Source: Iodidimonas muriae
GTDB lineage: Bacteria; Pseudomonadota; Alphaproteobacteria; Sphingomonadales; Rhodothalassiaceae
DNA length: 64,000 nucleotides
Direction: 5' to 3'
NCBI RefSeq assembly: GCF_014647255.1
Contig: NZ_BMOV01000002.1
Span: 458,894-522,893, forward strand
Under the pieces are notes generated by a model, which did no database searches, had not been told where the DNA came from, and saw only the letters and a program-made list of their open reading frames with translations. Positions 35,582-44,802 of this stretch are shown in pieces. The translations under genes and the position numbers were made by a program. Within the stretch, counting starts at the first letter, position 1; each line of letters starts with the position of its first letter.

Positions 35582-36452
35582 CCTGCATTTCCTTCGTTCC
35601 CAAGGCATCGGCCAGCCGCGCTTTGGCGCTGCCCGGTTGCTTGGGGCGGGGCTGATTGGGGCCGGGCGCCCAGCCGGTGAGAAACAGCACCTGAAAATGC
35701 GCGAGGATACGGCCTTCCGCATTGCTGTGTCTGTCGCAATAAAGGCGGCAGGCTTCCAGCAACACATCACGCCGCCACATGGTTTTTTGCCGGTCATGCA
35801 CCGCATTGGTTTCACCCATGGCGCGCAGATCGCGCATCAGGGCCAAAGGGTCTGCATAGCTGACGGGGATGGTTTCCGCATCGGCCACCGGCATGGCAAA
35901 TCCGGCCCGTTGCAACAGCCCCCCCAGATCGCGGACCTCTGCCATGGGGGATAGGCGCGGCCGTACCCCGCCACAGATCGCCAATTCCGCATCCAGCAAG
36001 GCACGGCGCAAATCCGATAAGGTTTCACCGCCCAGCATTGCTGCCAGAAAAAACCCATCGGGCTTTAAGGCGCGGTTGATCTGGATCAGCGTGCCGGGCA
36101 GGTCGTTTACCCAGTGAAGCGACAGATTGCTGAGAAGCAGCGACAGGCTGTTTTCGGCGATGGGCAGGACTTCTTCATCGCAGGCCACCGCCGGGCCGGG
36201 CATGGCTTGGGCGCGGTTGGCGGCCAGATCAGCATAAAAGGCATGTTCCGCGGGCAAGGGGTGCTCTGCCGCATCCCAGCCCAAGGCAAAGGCGGTGTCG
36301 AAGCTTCGGTTGATATCGTCCAACCGTTCCAAAAGACGCGCGGCCACTTCCTGGTGCAAAAACCCGGCTTGTGGCATGTTCTGTGCCGCCCGGGCGCGGC
36401 GCATCTTTACAAGAGAGCGGTTGAAGGGGCTGAGTGACTTGTTCTCGTTCAT
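35556..36452 (-). CDS. SAM-dependent methyltransferase, NDUFAF5/BioC-like
   Basis: About 298 residues from ATG at 36452; 36464 is possible and the open frame runs to 36554. It has SNLSLHWVNDLPGTL, the NALKPDGFFLAAMLGGETL-like post-I motif, ELAICGG, and a distinctive C-terminal half shared with NDUFAF5, the complex I assembly factor that hydroxylates an arginine. The SAM-binding motif I around ALGWDAAEHPLPA lacks the usual GxGxG, a feature also seen in NDUFAF5-type proteins. Substrate unknown. It overlaps the nitrilase end by 26 bases. Confidence 0.8.
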   Translation of the reverse strand: MNENKSLSPFNRSLVKMRRARAAQNMPQAGFLHQEVAARLLERLDDINRSFDTAFALGWDAAEHPLPAEHAFYADLAANRAQAMPGPAVACDEEVLPIAENSLSLLLSNLSLHWVNDLPGTLIQINRALKPDGFFLAAMLGGETLSDLRRALLDAELAICGGVRPRLSPMAEVRDLGGLLQRAGFAMPVADAETIPVSYADPLALMRDLRAMGETNAVHDRQKTMWRRDVLLEACRLYCDRHSNAEGRILAHFQVLFLTGWAPGPNQPRPKQPGSAKARLADALGTKEMQVKGSRRPD

Positions 36453-36616
36453 GGCTGCTTGCATAAGACAGTGTTGATCCGCATACCAGCCTTGATTGCC
36501 GTTTCTTGTTGTTGGCGGCTTAAAGCGTTTGTGGCTTTGAAAGAAACCATCCATTTTGCCGTGCTTTTGGTCGCTATATGCCGGCTTTGGAAATGATGAG
36601 GCAGAGGAAAATCAAG

Positions 36617-37672
36617 ATGATGCAAAAAACAGTCTCTGGCCTGCTGGTTTTGGGGATCGGCCTGATGGGCCTTGCTTGGAATGGCGGGGCGCAAGACATA
36701 GCGCTAGCCATGTCGCCAGATAAGGGCCATGAGCTGACCATAACCGCCAAGCGCATTGCCATGCATAGTCCTGCCCAACCGGATGCCGCAGCGAAATTGG
36801 GAGCATTGGAATTCGTTACGGCTCTGGAACTAACTAGTAAAGATAAAGATTTTGGCGGATTGTCTTCCATAGAGATCAAGGAAGACGGGTCGGCTTTTCT
36901 GGCATTGACGGATCGGGGGCATTGGCTCTGGGCGCAGCTTGATCTGGAGCAAGGGCGTCCGGTGTCGGTTGCGGCGGCGCGCATGGCACAGATGCTGAAC
37001 GCTGATGGCAAGCCCTTGAAGGCAGGATGGCGTGATTCGGAATCTTTGACGCTGGCGGATGGCCGTGCATTGGTGGGCCTTGAAAGCAATGACCGGATAT
37101 TGGCCTTTGATCTTGTAGGGGGCAAAAATGCGGAGTTGTTTTCAAATCCGGCTCCTTTATTCGCGGCGCATGGCAAGGATATGGATGTACCGGCAGAGAT
37201 GCTGAAGCACCCGCGCAATGGCGGCTTGGAAGCGATGGTGCATATGGCGTCAGGCGATCTGCTGGCCTTTTCGGAACATGGACGCACATCGGGTGGCTTG
37301 TTGAAGCTGTGGCTTTATAAAGACGGGGTGGCGCAGTCTTTGTTTTTTGATGCGCCGGGGGATTTTGTCCCCACCGATGCGGCACAGATGCCCGATGGCG
37401 ATATTCTTGTGCTGATGCGGCGCTTTACGCCGCTCACGGGTGTTGCGGCCCTGCTTGTCCGCTTTTCTGCAGAGGATATTGTGCCCGGCGCAACCCTTGT
37501 GGGCGAGGAATTGGCGCGCCTTGTCCCGCCGCTTACGGTGGACAATATGGAAGGTTTGGCCGTGCGGAAAAATCCCGAAGGCGGGGATCTTGTCTATATG
37601 ATATCGGACGATAATTTCTCCCCGCTGCAACGCACGATCTTGCTTGTTTATGCCTTGAAAGAACAGCCTTGA
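36617..37672 (+). CDS. Exported phytase-like esterase (PF13449 type)
   Basis: About 351 residues from ATG at 36617 with AGAGGA upstream. A signal peptide (about 1-25) is followed by a beta-propeller-like domain with LEFVTALELTSKDKDFGGLSS, ALTDRGHWL and NMEGLAVRKNPEGGD, which match the esterase-like activity of phytase family. Likely periplasmic; substrate not defined. A strong bidirectional terminator follows, after a REP-like hairpin at 37705-37730. Confidence 0.85.
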   Translation: MMQKTVSGLLVLGIGLMGLAWNGGAQDIALAMSPDKGHELTITAKRIAMHSPAQPDAAAKLGALEFVTALELTSKDKDFGGLSSIEIKEDGSAFLALTDRGHWLWAQLDLEQGRPVSVAAARMAQMLNADGKPLKAGWRDSESLTLADGRALVGLESNDRILAFDLVGGKNAELFSNPAPLFAAHGKDMDVPAEMLKHPRNGGLEAMVHMASGDLLAFSEHGRTSGGLLKLWLYKDGVAQSLFFDAPGDFVPTDAAQMPDGDILVLMRRFTPLTGVAALLVRFSAEDIVPGATLVGEELARLVPPLTVDNMEGLAVRKNPEGGDLVYMISDDNFSPLQRTILLVYALKEQP

Positions 37673-37704
37673 TAACAGGCTATTACGGGCAACAAGCCGG
37701 CTCT

Positions 37705-37730
37705 CCTTTCCCGGATCAAATCGGGAAGGG
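37705..37730. repeat. REP-like palindrome
   Basis: CCTTTCCCG (37705-37713) pairs with CGGGAAGGG (37722-37730) around GATCAAAT. The core CCCGGATCAAATCGGG resembles the pair at 11836-11928. Confidence 0.6.
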
Positions 37731-37782
37731 TTGGTGTATGAGCGTGCGGCAGGGGCATTTTATCTTATGCAGATAGGGCCAT

Positions 37783-37813
37783 AAAAAACGGGGACATCAT
37801 GTCCCCGTTTTTT
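37783..37813. terminator. Bidirectional intrinsic terminator
   Basis: CGGGGAC (37789-37795) and GTCCCCG (37801-37807) around ATCAT, with six A before and six T after. It is symmetric and serves the convergent esterase and DUF4167 genes. Confidence 0.95.
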
Positions 37814-37814
37814 A

Positions 37815-38576
37815 TCAGTCTGTTGTGGCCGTTGCCGTTGCCGTTGGCTCTGCGGTATCTTCCACCACTTTGCGGCGTCGGCGCGGTTTGGGCTTTTCAA
37901 CTAGTTCCGCAGTGCCGTCTGCGGAATGGCCGGCGGCCACATTCTTGTCTTGTGCCCCATTGTCTTGAGGTGCGCTGGCAGTGTCTGTAGCGGCGACCCG
38001 GCGGCGCGGCGCACGGCGCAATCTGGTGGGCGCTTTCGCACTGTCTTCAACGGCGGTTTCGGGGCCGGTTTCTTTTACAGCAGGTGCCAGCACAGTTTCT
38101 TGTGCAGCATCGGGGGCCGCTGTTGGCTCGGATGTCACTGTCTGCTGGCTTGCAGAAGCTGGTTCCGCCGTTTGCTGGGAGGCTTTATTGCCTTGTGCAG
38201 CCTCTTCGGCACGTTGGCTCCGTGACCGATGGGCACGACGCGGCTGAGGTTGAGACTGTTGTTGCGGCTGGACGCGGGGCGTCTCTTCTGCCGTATCGTC
38301 TTCATCCTCGTCATAGTCATCATCCGCAACCGTGCTGACGCCATAGCGTTCATTCACCACGCGCTGATAATGATCGGCATGTTGATAATAATATTCCGCC
38401 AGAACACGGTCGCCGGATTGCATGGCATCGCGTGCCATCAATTTGTATTTTTCCAGCGCCTGCTTCGGATTGCCCCTTGCCCTGTTATCACCACGGTTTC
38501 CGCCGCCGCCGCTATTGTTCTTGCTGCGTTTCGGGCCACGACCGCGCGGCCTGCGCGGGCTTTGAGGTTTATTCAT
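37815..38576 (-). CDS. DUF4167 protein
   Basis: 253 residues. The N-terminal DUF4167 domain (basic RRPRGRGPKRSKNN, then NPKQALEKYKLMARDAMQSG and AEYYYQHADHYQRVV, about 1-90) is followed by an acidic and Ala/Pro/Gln-rich tail. A second basic stretch (TRLRRAPRRRVAA, PRRRRKVVED) lies near the end. The family is confined to alphaproteobacteria and its function is not settled; the basic segments suggest RNA binding (inference). It lies after prmC in the usual order. Confidence 0.9.
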   Translation of the reverse strand: MNKPQSPRRPRGRGPKRSKNNSGGGGNRGDNRARGNPKQALEKYKLMARDAMQSGDRVLAEYYYQHADHYQRVVNERYGVSTVADDDYDEDEDDTAEETPRVQPQQQSQPQPRRAHRSRSQRAEEAAQGNKASQQTAEPASASQQTVTSEPTAAPDAAQETVLAPAVKETGPETAVEDSAKAPTRLRRAPRRRVAATDTASAPQDNGAQDKNVAAGHSADGTAELVEKPKPRRRRKVVEDTAEPTATATATTD

Positions 38577-38784
38577 AGAAAAGCTACCAATATTTGCTGT
38601 TTCCGGTCACGGCACCCCACCCCGCAGAAAAGCTTTCCAGCCATACTGCTGCTTATTCAGCACAAATTTTTATCTTTGGGGGACCCGGTGGCAGCGTAAG
38701 ACCGCCTCACACCGTGCCTTGTTGGAGTGACACTAAACGGTCCGAAGGCACTTTCCAAGTTATTTTGGCATTTTTCCGTCTCTT

Positions 38785-39648
38785 TTATGAACGGAGGGCC
38801 TTACGGAATAGAACCACCCGATCATGCCCGGCCAAATCTTTATGGATGGATGGGGGCTGCCCAAAGGCCGTTTGTAAAAGCGTCCCGACCATAGGGGCCT
38901 GTCCGGCACCCAGTTCAAAGGCCAGCAATCCATCCGCCGACAAAAAGGGCGGGATTTGTTCGATGATGGCGCGGTAGGCATCCAGTCCATCCGGCCCACC
39001 ATCCAAAGCCCCCATGGGTTCATAGCAGCGCACATCAGGCATCAACTGCGCCAGATCATCATGGGAGATATAGGGGGGATTGCTTAGAACCACGTCAAAA
39101 GGTGCGGCCTTCGGGTCCAAAGCGGCGGTCCATTCACTCTGTTTGAAGGATGCGCGGTTTTCCAGATCAAGGCGTTTTGCATTGGTTTTGGCCATTGAAA
39201 GCGCATCTTCACTGATATCCAGCCCCACACCGGTGGCCTTGGGAAGCACGGCCAAAAGGCTTAACAGCAAGCAGCCACTGCCGGTGCCCAGATCCAGCAC
39301 GCGCAAGGGGGCTTCGTGATCGGCTATGGCCGCCAGCACGGCTTCAACCAGCGTTTCGCTATCGGGGCGGGGGATCAGCGTTGCCGGGCTTAATTGAAAA
39401 TCAAGGCCGCAAAACTCCCGGTTGCCCACAAGATAGGCCACCGGTTCAAAATTGGCACGCCGGTCTATCAACTGGCAATAAAGGCGCCATGGTTCATTTG
39501 GCACATGATGATCGCGTTTAAGCAAAAGGGCCATGCGGTCAAGGTCCAGGCAATGGCCCAACAGCACCTGTGCATCCAGCAAAGGGCTGGCCACATTTGC
39601 TGCGGCCAAGCATTTGCGTCCGTGCTGTATTGCTTCATAAATCAGCAT
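38785..39648 (-). CDS. prmC: Peptide chain release factor N5-glutamine methyltransferase
   Basis: 287 residues. The SAM motif is LDLGTGSGCLLLSLL and the Gln-binding motif NPPYIS. It methylates the GGQ glutamine of RF1/RF2. The gene for its substrate, prfA, lies immediately upstream. Confidence 0.95.
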   Translation of the reverse strand: MLIYEAIQHGRKCLAAANVASPLLDAQVLLGHCLDLDRMALLLKRDHHVPNEPWRLYCQLIDRRANFEPVAYLVGNREFCGLDFQLSPATLIPRPDSETLVEAVLAAIADHEAPLRVLDLGTGSGCLLLSLLAVLPKATGVGLDISEDALSMAKTNAKRLDLENRASFKQSEWTAALDPKAAPFDVVLSNPPYISHDDLAQLMPDVRCYEPMGALDGGPDGLDAYRAIIEQIPPFLSADGLLAFELGAGQAPMVGTLLQTAFGQPPSIHKDLAGHDRVVLFRKALRS

Positions 39649-39736
39649 ATTCTGCCTATTTTCGGCTTTTCACCGTTCCATGCTGTCCGGTGATGACGCG
39701 TTCTTTGCCGGTGTCATCCATGTGTGTGCCACAGGC

Positions 39737-40816
39737 TCAAAAGGCGCTTTCCATAGCCAATAACCGCTCGGCCTGATCTTCGGCCATCAGGGCATCGATC
39801 ACTTCGCTCAATCCTGCCCCGGCCATGATCTGGTCCAGCTTGTGCAGGCTCAGATTGATGCGGTGGTCGGTGACCCGGCCTTGCGGGAAATTATAGGTGC
39901 GGATGCGTTCGGAGCGATCCCCCGATCCCACTTGCAGCTTTCGCGCATCGGCCCGTTCGCGGGCAACCTTTTCCCGCTCATGCTCATAAAGACGGGCGCG
40001 GAGCACTTTCATGGCCTTTTCGCGGTTCTTGTGCTGGGATTTTTCATCTTGTTGGCTTACCACCACGCCGGTGGGGAGATGGGTGATGCGTACGGCGCTG
40101 TCGGTGGTGTTGACCGATTGCCCGCCCGGACCCGAGGCGCGAAACACATCGATGCGTATATCCTTGTCGTCGATTTTAATATCAACGTCCGTTGGTTCGG
40201 GCAGTACGGCCACCGTTGCTGCCGAGGTGTGAATACGGCCACCGGATTCGGTGACCGGCACCCGTTGGACCCGGTGCACGCCGGATTCAAATTTCAGATG
40301 CGCAAATACCCCTTTGCCGGCAATGGTGGCGATCACTTCCTTGAAACCGCCGGTGTCCGAACTGCTGGCCGAAATCATCTCCATGCGCCAGCCCATATGA
40401 TCGGCATAGCGCTGATACATGCGGTATAAATCCCCCGCGAACAGGGCCGCTTCCTCGCCACCGGTTCCGGCACGGATTTCAAGAATGGCGGGCAGATCAT
40501 CGGCGCTGTCTTTGGGCAGCAAAAGCAGTTGCAGCTCTTTTTCCAAAGACGCAAGGCGCCCCTTCACCGCCTTTAATTCTTCGGCAGCCAAGGCCCGCAT
40601 GTCCGGATCGTCGCCTTCCAGCATTTCCAGAAGATCGGTTTTTTCCTGTTCTGCTTCTTCCATCCGGCGGGCACAGGCCACCACCGGTTCCAAATCGGAA
40701 AATTCTTTGGATATCCGCGCAAAATCCGATGTGTGGAGATCGGCGGGATTGTTCATCTGATGTTGCAGTTCGGCGTGGCGATCAAATAAAGCCACAAGTT
40801 TTTCACGGTGGATCAT
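39737..40816 (-). CDS. prfA: Peptide chain release factor 1
   Basis: 359 residues, family length. The catalytic GGQ loop is in [18 protein letters not shown] and is followed by [18 protein letters not shown] sequence. It recognises UAA and UAG. It is 88 bases upstream of prmC in the leftward series hisS-prfA-prmC. Confidence 0.97.
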   Translation of the reverse strand: MIHREKLVALFDRHAELQHQMNNPADLHTSDFARISKEFSDLEPVVACARRMEEAEQEKTDLLEMLEGDDPDMRALAAEELKAVKGRLASLEKELQLLLLPKDSADDLPAILEIRAGTGGEEAALFAGDLYRMYQRYADHMGWRMEMISASSSDTGGFKEVIATIAGKGVFAHLKFESGVHRVQRVPVTESGGRIHTSAATVAVLPEPTDVDIKIDDKDIRIDVFRASGPGGQSVNTTDSAVRITHLPTGVVVSQQDEKSQHKNREKAMKVLRARLYEHEREKVARERADARKLQVGSGDRSERIRTYNFPQGRVTDHRINLSLHKLDQIMAGAGLSEVIDALMAEDQAERLLAMESAF

Positions 40817-40869
40817 GGACGTTCCAAAGGGCTGTTTGGGAATAGGATGCGCGCCTTTGTTCCTGTCCG

Positions 40870-42114
40870 CTAATGCCCCGATTGAAAATGGGCGACCAAA
40901 GCATCCAGGGCCACTTCGGTTTGTTCGCCGCTATCCAGATCGCGCACTGTGGCGATGGATTTCGCCAGTTCATCCTCGCCCAAAAGCACCGCAAAGCGGG
41001 CCTGGCCTTTGGAGGCACGGTTGAGGCGCTTTTTCATATTGCCTTTATAATCCATCAGCGTACGGATTCCTGCGGCGCGTAAATCCCGCACCAAAGGCAG
41101 GGCGCGCATCTGTGCTTCTTCACCCATGGGAATCATGGTAACAGCGCGCGGCACGTCGGGGGTGTTTTCAAGCATCATGGCCAATCGCTCGATCCCGGCT
41201 GCCCAGCCAACGCCCGGTGTTGACGGGCCGCCCATCAGTTCTATCAGACCATCATAGCGCCCGCCGCCCAGCACCGTGCCTTGCGATCCCAAGGCCTGGG
41301 TGATGAATTCAAAGGCGGTGTGGGAATAATAATCCAGCCCCCGCACCAGCCGTTCATCATGGGTGTAAGGGATGTCCAAAGCGGCCACGCCTTCGCACAC
41401 GGCGCCGAAAAAATCTTTGGAAAGATCATTGAGATAGTCGGAAATGCGCGGCGCATCGCCCAATAAGGCGCGATCGCCGGGATCTTTGGAATCCAGAATA
41501 CGCATGGGATTTTTATGAAGGCGCGTGCGGCTGTCGTCCGACAGTTTGGCTTCATGGTCCGAGAAATAATCGACCAATGCCGTGCGGTATGCGGCGCGGC
41601 TTTCGCTATCGCCTAAGCTGTTGAGATGCAGCGTGATCTCATCGGAAATGCCCAGATCGCACAAAAGCTGCCAAGCCAGCGCCAACAGCTCGATGTCGGC
41701 AGCGGGTTCGGCGGCCCCGATAATCTCGGCGTCCAGTTGGTGGAACTGGCGATAGCGGCCTTTTTGCGGACGCTCATAGCGGAACATCGGGCCATGGGCG
41801 TACAGCTTCATCACCCCATATTGCGCCAAACCGCCCGACATCCATGCCCGCGCAATACCAGCGGTATATTCGGGCCGCAAGGTGAGCATCTCGCCTGAAC
41901 GATCGGCGAAGCTATACATTTCCTTGGTCACCACATCGGACGTTTCCCCCAATGTGCGTTTGAACACATCGGTGAATTCAAAAATCGGCGTGCTGATTTC
42001 TTCAAAGCCATAAGCCAGCGCTATTTTTTGATAAACCTTCACCACATGGGAAAAGCGTCGGGCATCGGGGCCGAAAATATCGCGGGTGCCGCGAACGGGC
42101 TGTAATTTGCTCAT
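40870..42114 (-). CDS. hisS: Histidyl-tRNA synthetase
   Basis: 414 residues. Class II motifs: motif 2 around [19 protein letters not shown], histidine-specific [13 protein letters not shown], motif 3 [15 protein letters not shown], and the anticodon-binding domain at the end. Fifty-three bases upstream of prfA and following ispG. Confidence 0.97.
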   Translation of the reverse strand: MSKLQPVRGTRDIFGPDARRFSHVVKVYQKIALAYGFEEISTPIFEFTDVFKRTLGETSDVVTKEMYSFADRSGEMLTLRPEYTAGIARAWMSGGLAQYGVMKLYAHGPMFRYERPQKGRYRQFHQLDAEIIGAAEPAADIELLALAWQLLCDLGISDEITLHLNSLGDSESRAAYRTALVDYFSDHEAKLSDDSRTRLHKNPMRILDSKDPGDRALLGDAPRISDYLNDLSKDFFGAVCEGVAALDIPYTHDERLVRGLDYYSHTAFEFITQALGSQGTVLGGGRYDGLIELMGGPSTPGVGWAAGIERLAMMLENTPDVPRAVTMIPMGEEAQMRALPLVRDLRAAGIRTLMDYKGNMKKRLNRASKGQARFAVLLGEDELAKSIATVRDLDSGEQTEVALDALVAHFQSGH

Positions 42115-42173
42115 AATACCATATCGATCCGGGTCAGCGGTGCAGACTGGTTTTCAGGCGCTGCACATAGATG

Positions 42174-43319
42174 TTATTCTGCGGCTTCGGTGGGAGAGTC
42201 TTTCTTGGCGTCTTGTGCCGCCTTGGCCGCTTCGATCTCCGCAGCTTTTTGCTCTACCAGCCCCACAATGTGGTCAACCATCCTGTCATCGGCCACATGA
42301 TGATCGGTCACGCCAGACAGATAAACCATGTGCTTGCCATTGCCGCCGCCGGTCAGGCCGATGTCGGTTTCGCGGGCTTCGCCGGGGCCATTGACCACGC
42401 AGCCAATGATCGACAAGGACAAAGGCGTGGCGATATGGGAAAGGCGCTGTTCTAAAATCTCGACGGTTTTGATCACCTGAAAGCCCTGCCGCGCGCAAGA
42501 TGGGCAAGATACGATACGCACACCGCGATGGCGCAAGCCCAAGGATTTGAGGATGGAAAAGCCCACCTTCACTTCTTCTTCCGGCTGGGCCGACAAAGAG
42601 ACGCGGATGGTGTCGCCAATGCCCGACCATAGCAACATGCCAAGGCCTACCGATGATTTCACGGTGCCGTCGCGCAAACCACCGGCTTCGGTGATGCCCA
42701 GATGCAGCGGATAATCGCAAGCCTCTGCCAATCCCTGATAGGCGGCAACGGCCAAAAACACGTCCGATGCCTTGCACGAAATCTTGGTGTTGAAAAAATC
42801 GTTGTCTTCCAAAATCCGGATATGGTCGAGAGCGCTTTCCACCATGGCATCGGGGCATGGCTCGCCATATTTTTCCAACAGATCTTTTTCCAGACTGCCC
42901 GCATTGACGCCGATGCGAATGGCGCATCCATTGTCTTTTGCGGCGCGCACCACATCCCGGACCCGATCGCTGGAGCCGATATTTCCGGGATTGATCCGCA
43001 GGCAGGCCGCCCCCGCATCCGCCGCTTCCAAAGCCCGTTTATAATGGAAATGGATGTCGGCAACGATGGGCACATTGGCTTCACGCACGATGGTCTTAAG
43101 GGCCGCCGTCGATTCTTTGTCGGGGCAAGAAACCCGCACAATATCCACGCCCGCCTCTTCGGCGCGGCGGATCTGGTCCAGCGTGCCCGACACATCATGG
43201 GTCAGCGTGTTGGTCATGGTCTGAACCGTGATCGGCGCATCCCCACCGATGGGCACATCCCCCACCATGATCTGACGGCTGACACGACGGTGAATGTCTC
43301 GGTACGGGCGGACGCTCAT
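42174..43319 (-). CDS. ispG: 4-hydroxy-3-methylbut-2-en-1-yl diphosphate synthase
   Basis: 381 residues. The [4Fe-4S] enzyme of the MEP isoprenoid pathway. The conserved start [28 protein letters not shown], cluster cysteines in CPSCARQGF and the third ligand in [14 protein letters not shown] are present. The 30-residue alanine/acidic tail is extra. It lies between rodZ and hisS. Confidence 0.96.
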   Translation of the reverse strand: MSVRPYRDIHRRVSRQIMVGDVPIGGDAPITVQTMTNTLTHDVSGTLDQIRRAEEAGVDIVRVSCPDKESTAALKTIVREANVPIVADIHFHYKRALEAADAGAACLRINPGNIGSSDRVRDVVRAAKDNGCAIRIGVNAGSLEKDLLEKYGEPCPDAMVESALDHIRILEDNDFFNTKISCKASDVFLAVAAYQGLAEACDYPLHLGITEAGGLRDGTVKSSVGLGMLLWSGIGDTIRVSLSAQPEEEVKVGFSILKSLGLRHRGVRIVSCPSCARQGFQVIKTVEILEQRLSHIATPLSLSIIGCVVNGPGEARETDIGLTGGGNGKHMVYLSGVTDHHVADDRMVDHIVGLVEQKAAEIEAAKAAQDAKKDSPTEAAE

Positions 43320-43416
43320 GGAAATCCTCTTTTCGCTTGAAAGCGTTTATTGCTTGCTGAAGCAATGACTGGGGCGCTTTGCAGGAGCCTGTCGGTTTTG
43401 ACCAGACCTAAAGCAT

Positions 43417-43457
43417 AAAGAAACCCTGCTGCAAAGATCCAAGGTCATGCGGCAGGG
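43417..43457 (-). terminator. Intrinsic terminator after rodZ
   Basis: On the minus strand CCCTGCCGC (43457-43449) pairs with GCAGCAGGG (43432-43424), followed by TTTCTTT. It lies about 45 bases after the rodZ stop. Confidence 0.7.
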
Positions 43458-43502
43458 TGAAAATGGTCTAACTTGGCCTTGAACGCAAGGCCGTCTGGCG
43501 TT

Positions 43503-44531
43503 TTAACGCATGGCCAGCTTTTCACGCTTTTTCAAACGGTCGGGATTGAGCGATATATCGCGCACCACATCGCCAGATTTTCCAAGAGGTTTGATCTCTT
43601 TTCCATCAACCAGAATACGCAACGCCCCGGCATTGCTGGTCATCAGCCGCAGGCCCGTTGCACCGGACGGCGGTGTCCAGCGTTCTCCGCGACGTAAAAC
43701 GCCGTTCCACACTTCGCGGTCCATGGCATCAACAATATACAGCCACGCATCGCCCATGGCCTGTAAAACCAAGCGAGACTCTGTCTGTGCCACCGAGTCT
43801 GTATGCGCTGCTTTTTCCAAAGTCGCGTTCATAGAGGCATTGCCGGCTTGTGTTTTGGTGCTTTCAGGCTCGCTTTGGGGGCGGGAGGCGGTGTCAAAAC
43901 CGCTCGTAGCCGTGGTTATGAATTTCGGGTCGGGCGTTTTATCAAGGGAGCGGGGCAAAGCGGCCATCAAGGCTGTGCGTGCAGACGGGTTGCTCCGCTG
44001 TGATGAGGATGGGGCCGTTTCACGAACCATGGCGGGCTGGCTTTTTGGTGCCTGATCTGCGGGTAGGGCATCGCTGATCGATCCCGTTTGCTGTGCCCCA
44101 AGGGCAGCGAGATGCGCCGGAACCGGCTCTACGGCTGATTCAGCGAAAGAGGGTGTGCCGAAATCGGCAATCCAGCCGAAATAAATGGCGAGCATGGCGC
44201 AGGCCCCGGAAACCAGAACCACCCGGCCGGGGATGCGCGATTCCGCCACGGGTTCGGGAAAGTTCAATCCGGCTTTTTCGCAGTCTTCGCCCATTTCACA
44301 GCGAAATTCCCGTGCCAGCGCACAACCATCCAGGCCCAAAAGCGTTGCATATGACCGCACGAAGCCTGCACTGAATGCAGGCGGCGGCAAATCTTCGTAA
44401 GTGCCCGCTTCAAGGGCCTCGAGATAACGGCTTTTGATTTTAAGCTCGGTTGCGATGTCGTTGAGGGCGCGGCCTTTTTGTAGTCGAGCCTCTTTCAACA
44501 GAACAGAAACAGAGAGCGTGGCATCCGTCAT
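43503..44531 (-). CDS. rodZ: RodZ-like cytoskeletal/helix-turn-helix membrane protein
   Basis: 342 residues. The N-terminal helix-turn-helix (SVLLKEARLQKGRALNDIA, KSRYLEALEAGTYEDLP) leads to one membrane segment (about 105-125), a Ser/Pro/Thr-rich periplasmic linker and a C-terminal DUF4115 domain (about 255-342: ADAWLYIVDAMDREVW-like, LRILVDGKEI). RodZ couples MreB to the cell wall machinery. No mreB is nearby. It precedes ispG. Confidence 0.88.
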   Translation of the reverse strand: MTDATLSVSVLLKEARLQKGRALNDIATELKIKSRYLEALEAGTYEDLPPPAFSAGFVRSYATLLGLDGCALAREFRCEMGEDCEKAGLNFPEPVAESRIPGRVVLVSGACAMLAIYFGWIADFGTPSFAESAVEPVPAHLAALGAQQTGSISDALPADQAPKSQPAMVRETAPSSSQRSNPSARTALMAALPRSLDKTPDPKFITTATSGFDTASRPQSEPESTKTQAGNASMNATLEKAAHTDSVAQTESRLVLQAMGDAWLYIVDAMDREVWNGVLRRGERWTPPSGATGLRLMTSNAGALRILVDGKEIKPLGKSGDVVRDISLNPDRLKKREKLAMR

Positions 44532-44703
44532 TTTCTTCTTCCCGGCTCATCTTGAGCATTCGGCTTTTTGCCGTTTTTTGTCGCAGACAACAAAGCGGGT
44601 GAAAGCGCCTGGCCGTCAGCTTTTAAACCCACCGTTCCCCCAAGTCTAAAAATGCCAGACATGGCATTTGGTAGATTGCGGCGGGTCCCCTTCTAATCTT
44701 TAA

Positions 44704-44732
44704 GATAGCGTAGCATATAGGACACAGGTCAA
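44704..44732 (-). promoter_or_regulatory. Possible sigma-70-type promoter for rodZ
   Basis: On the minus strand TTGACC (44732-44727) is followed after 17 bases by GCTATC (44709-44704). It lies about 175 bases upstream of rodZ in an A+T-rich gap after ptsP. Sequence match only. Confidence 0.4.
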
Positions 44733-44802
44733 TGAAAGATTAAACGATAGAGTCGTTTTTCTGTAAAAATCTGACGCTTTTGAAAGATGCGGGCACGTAT
44801 TA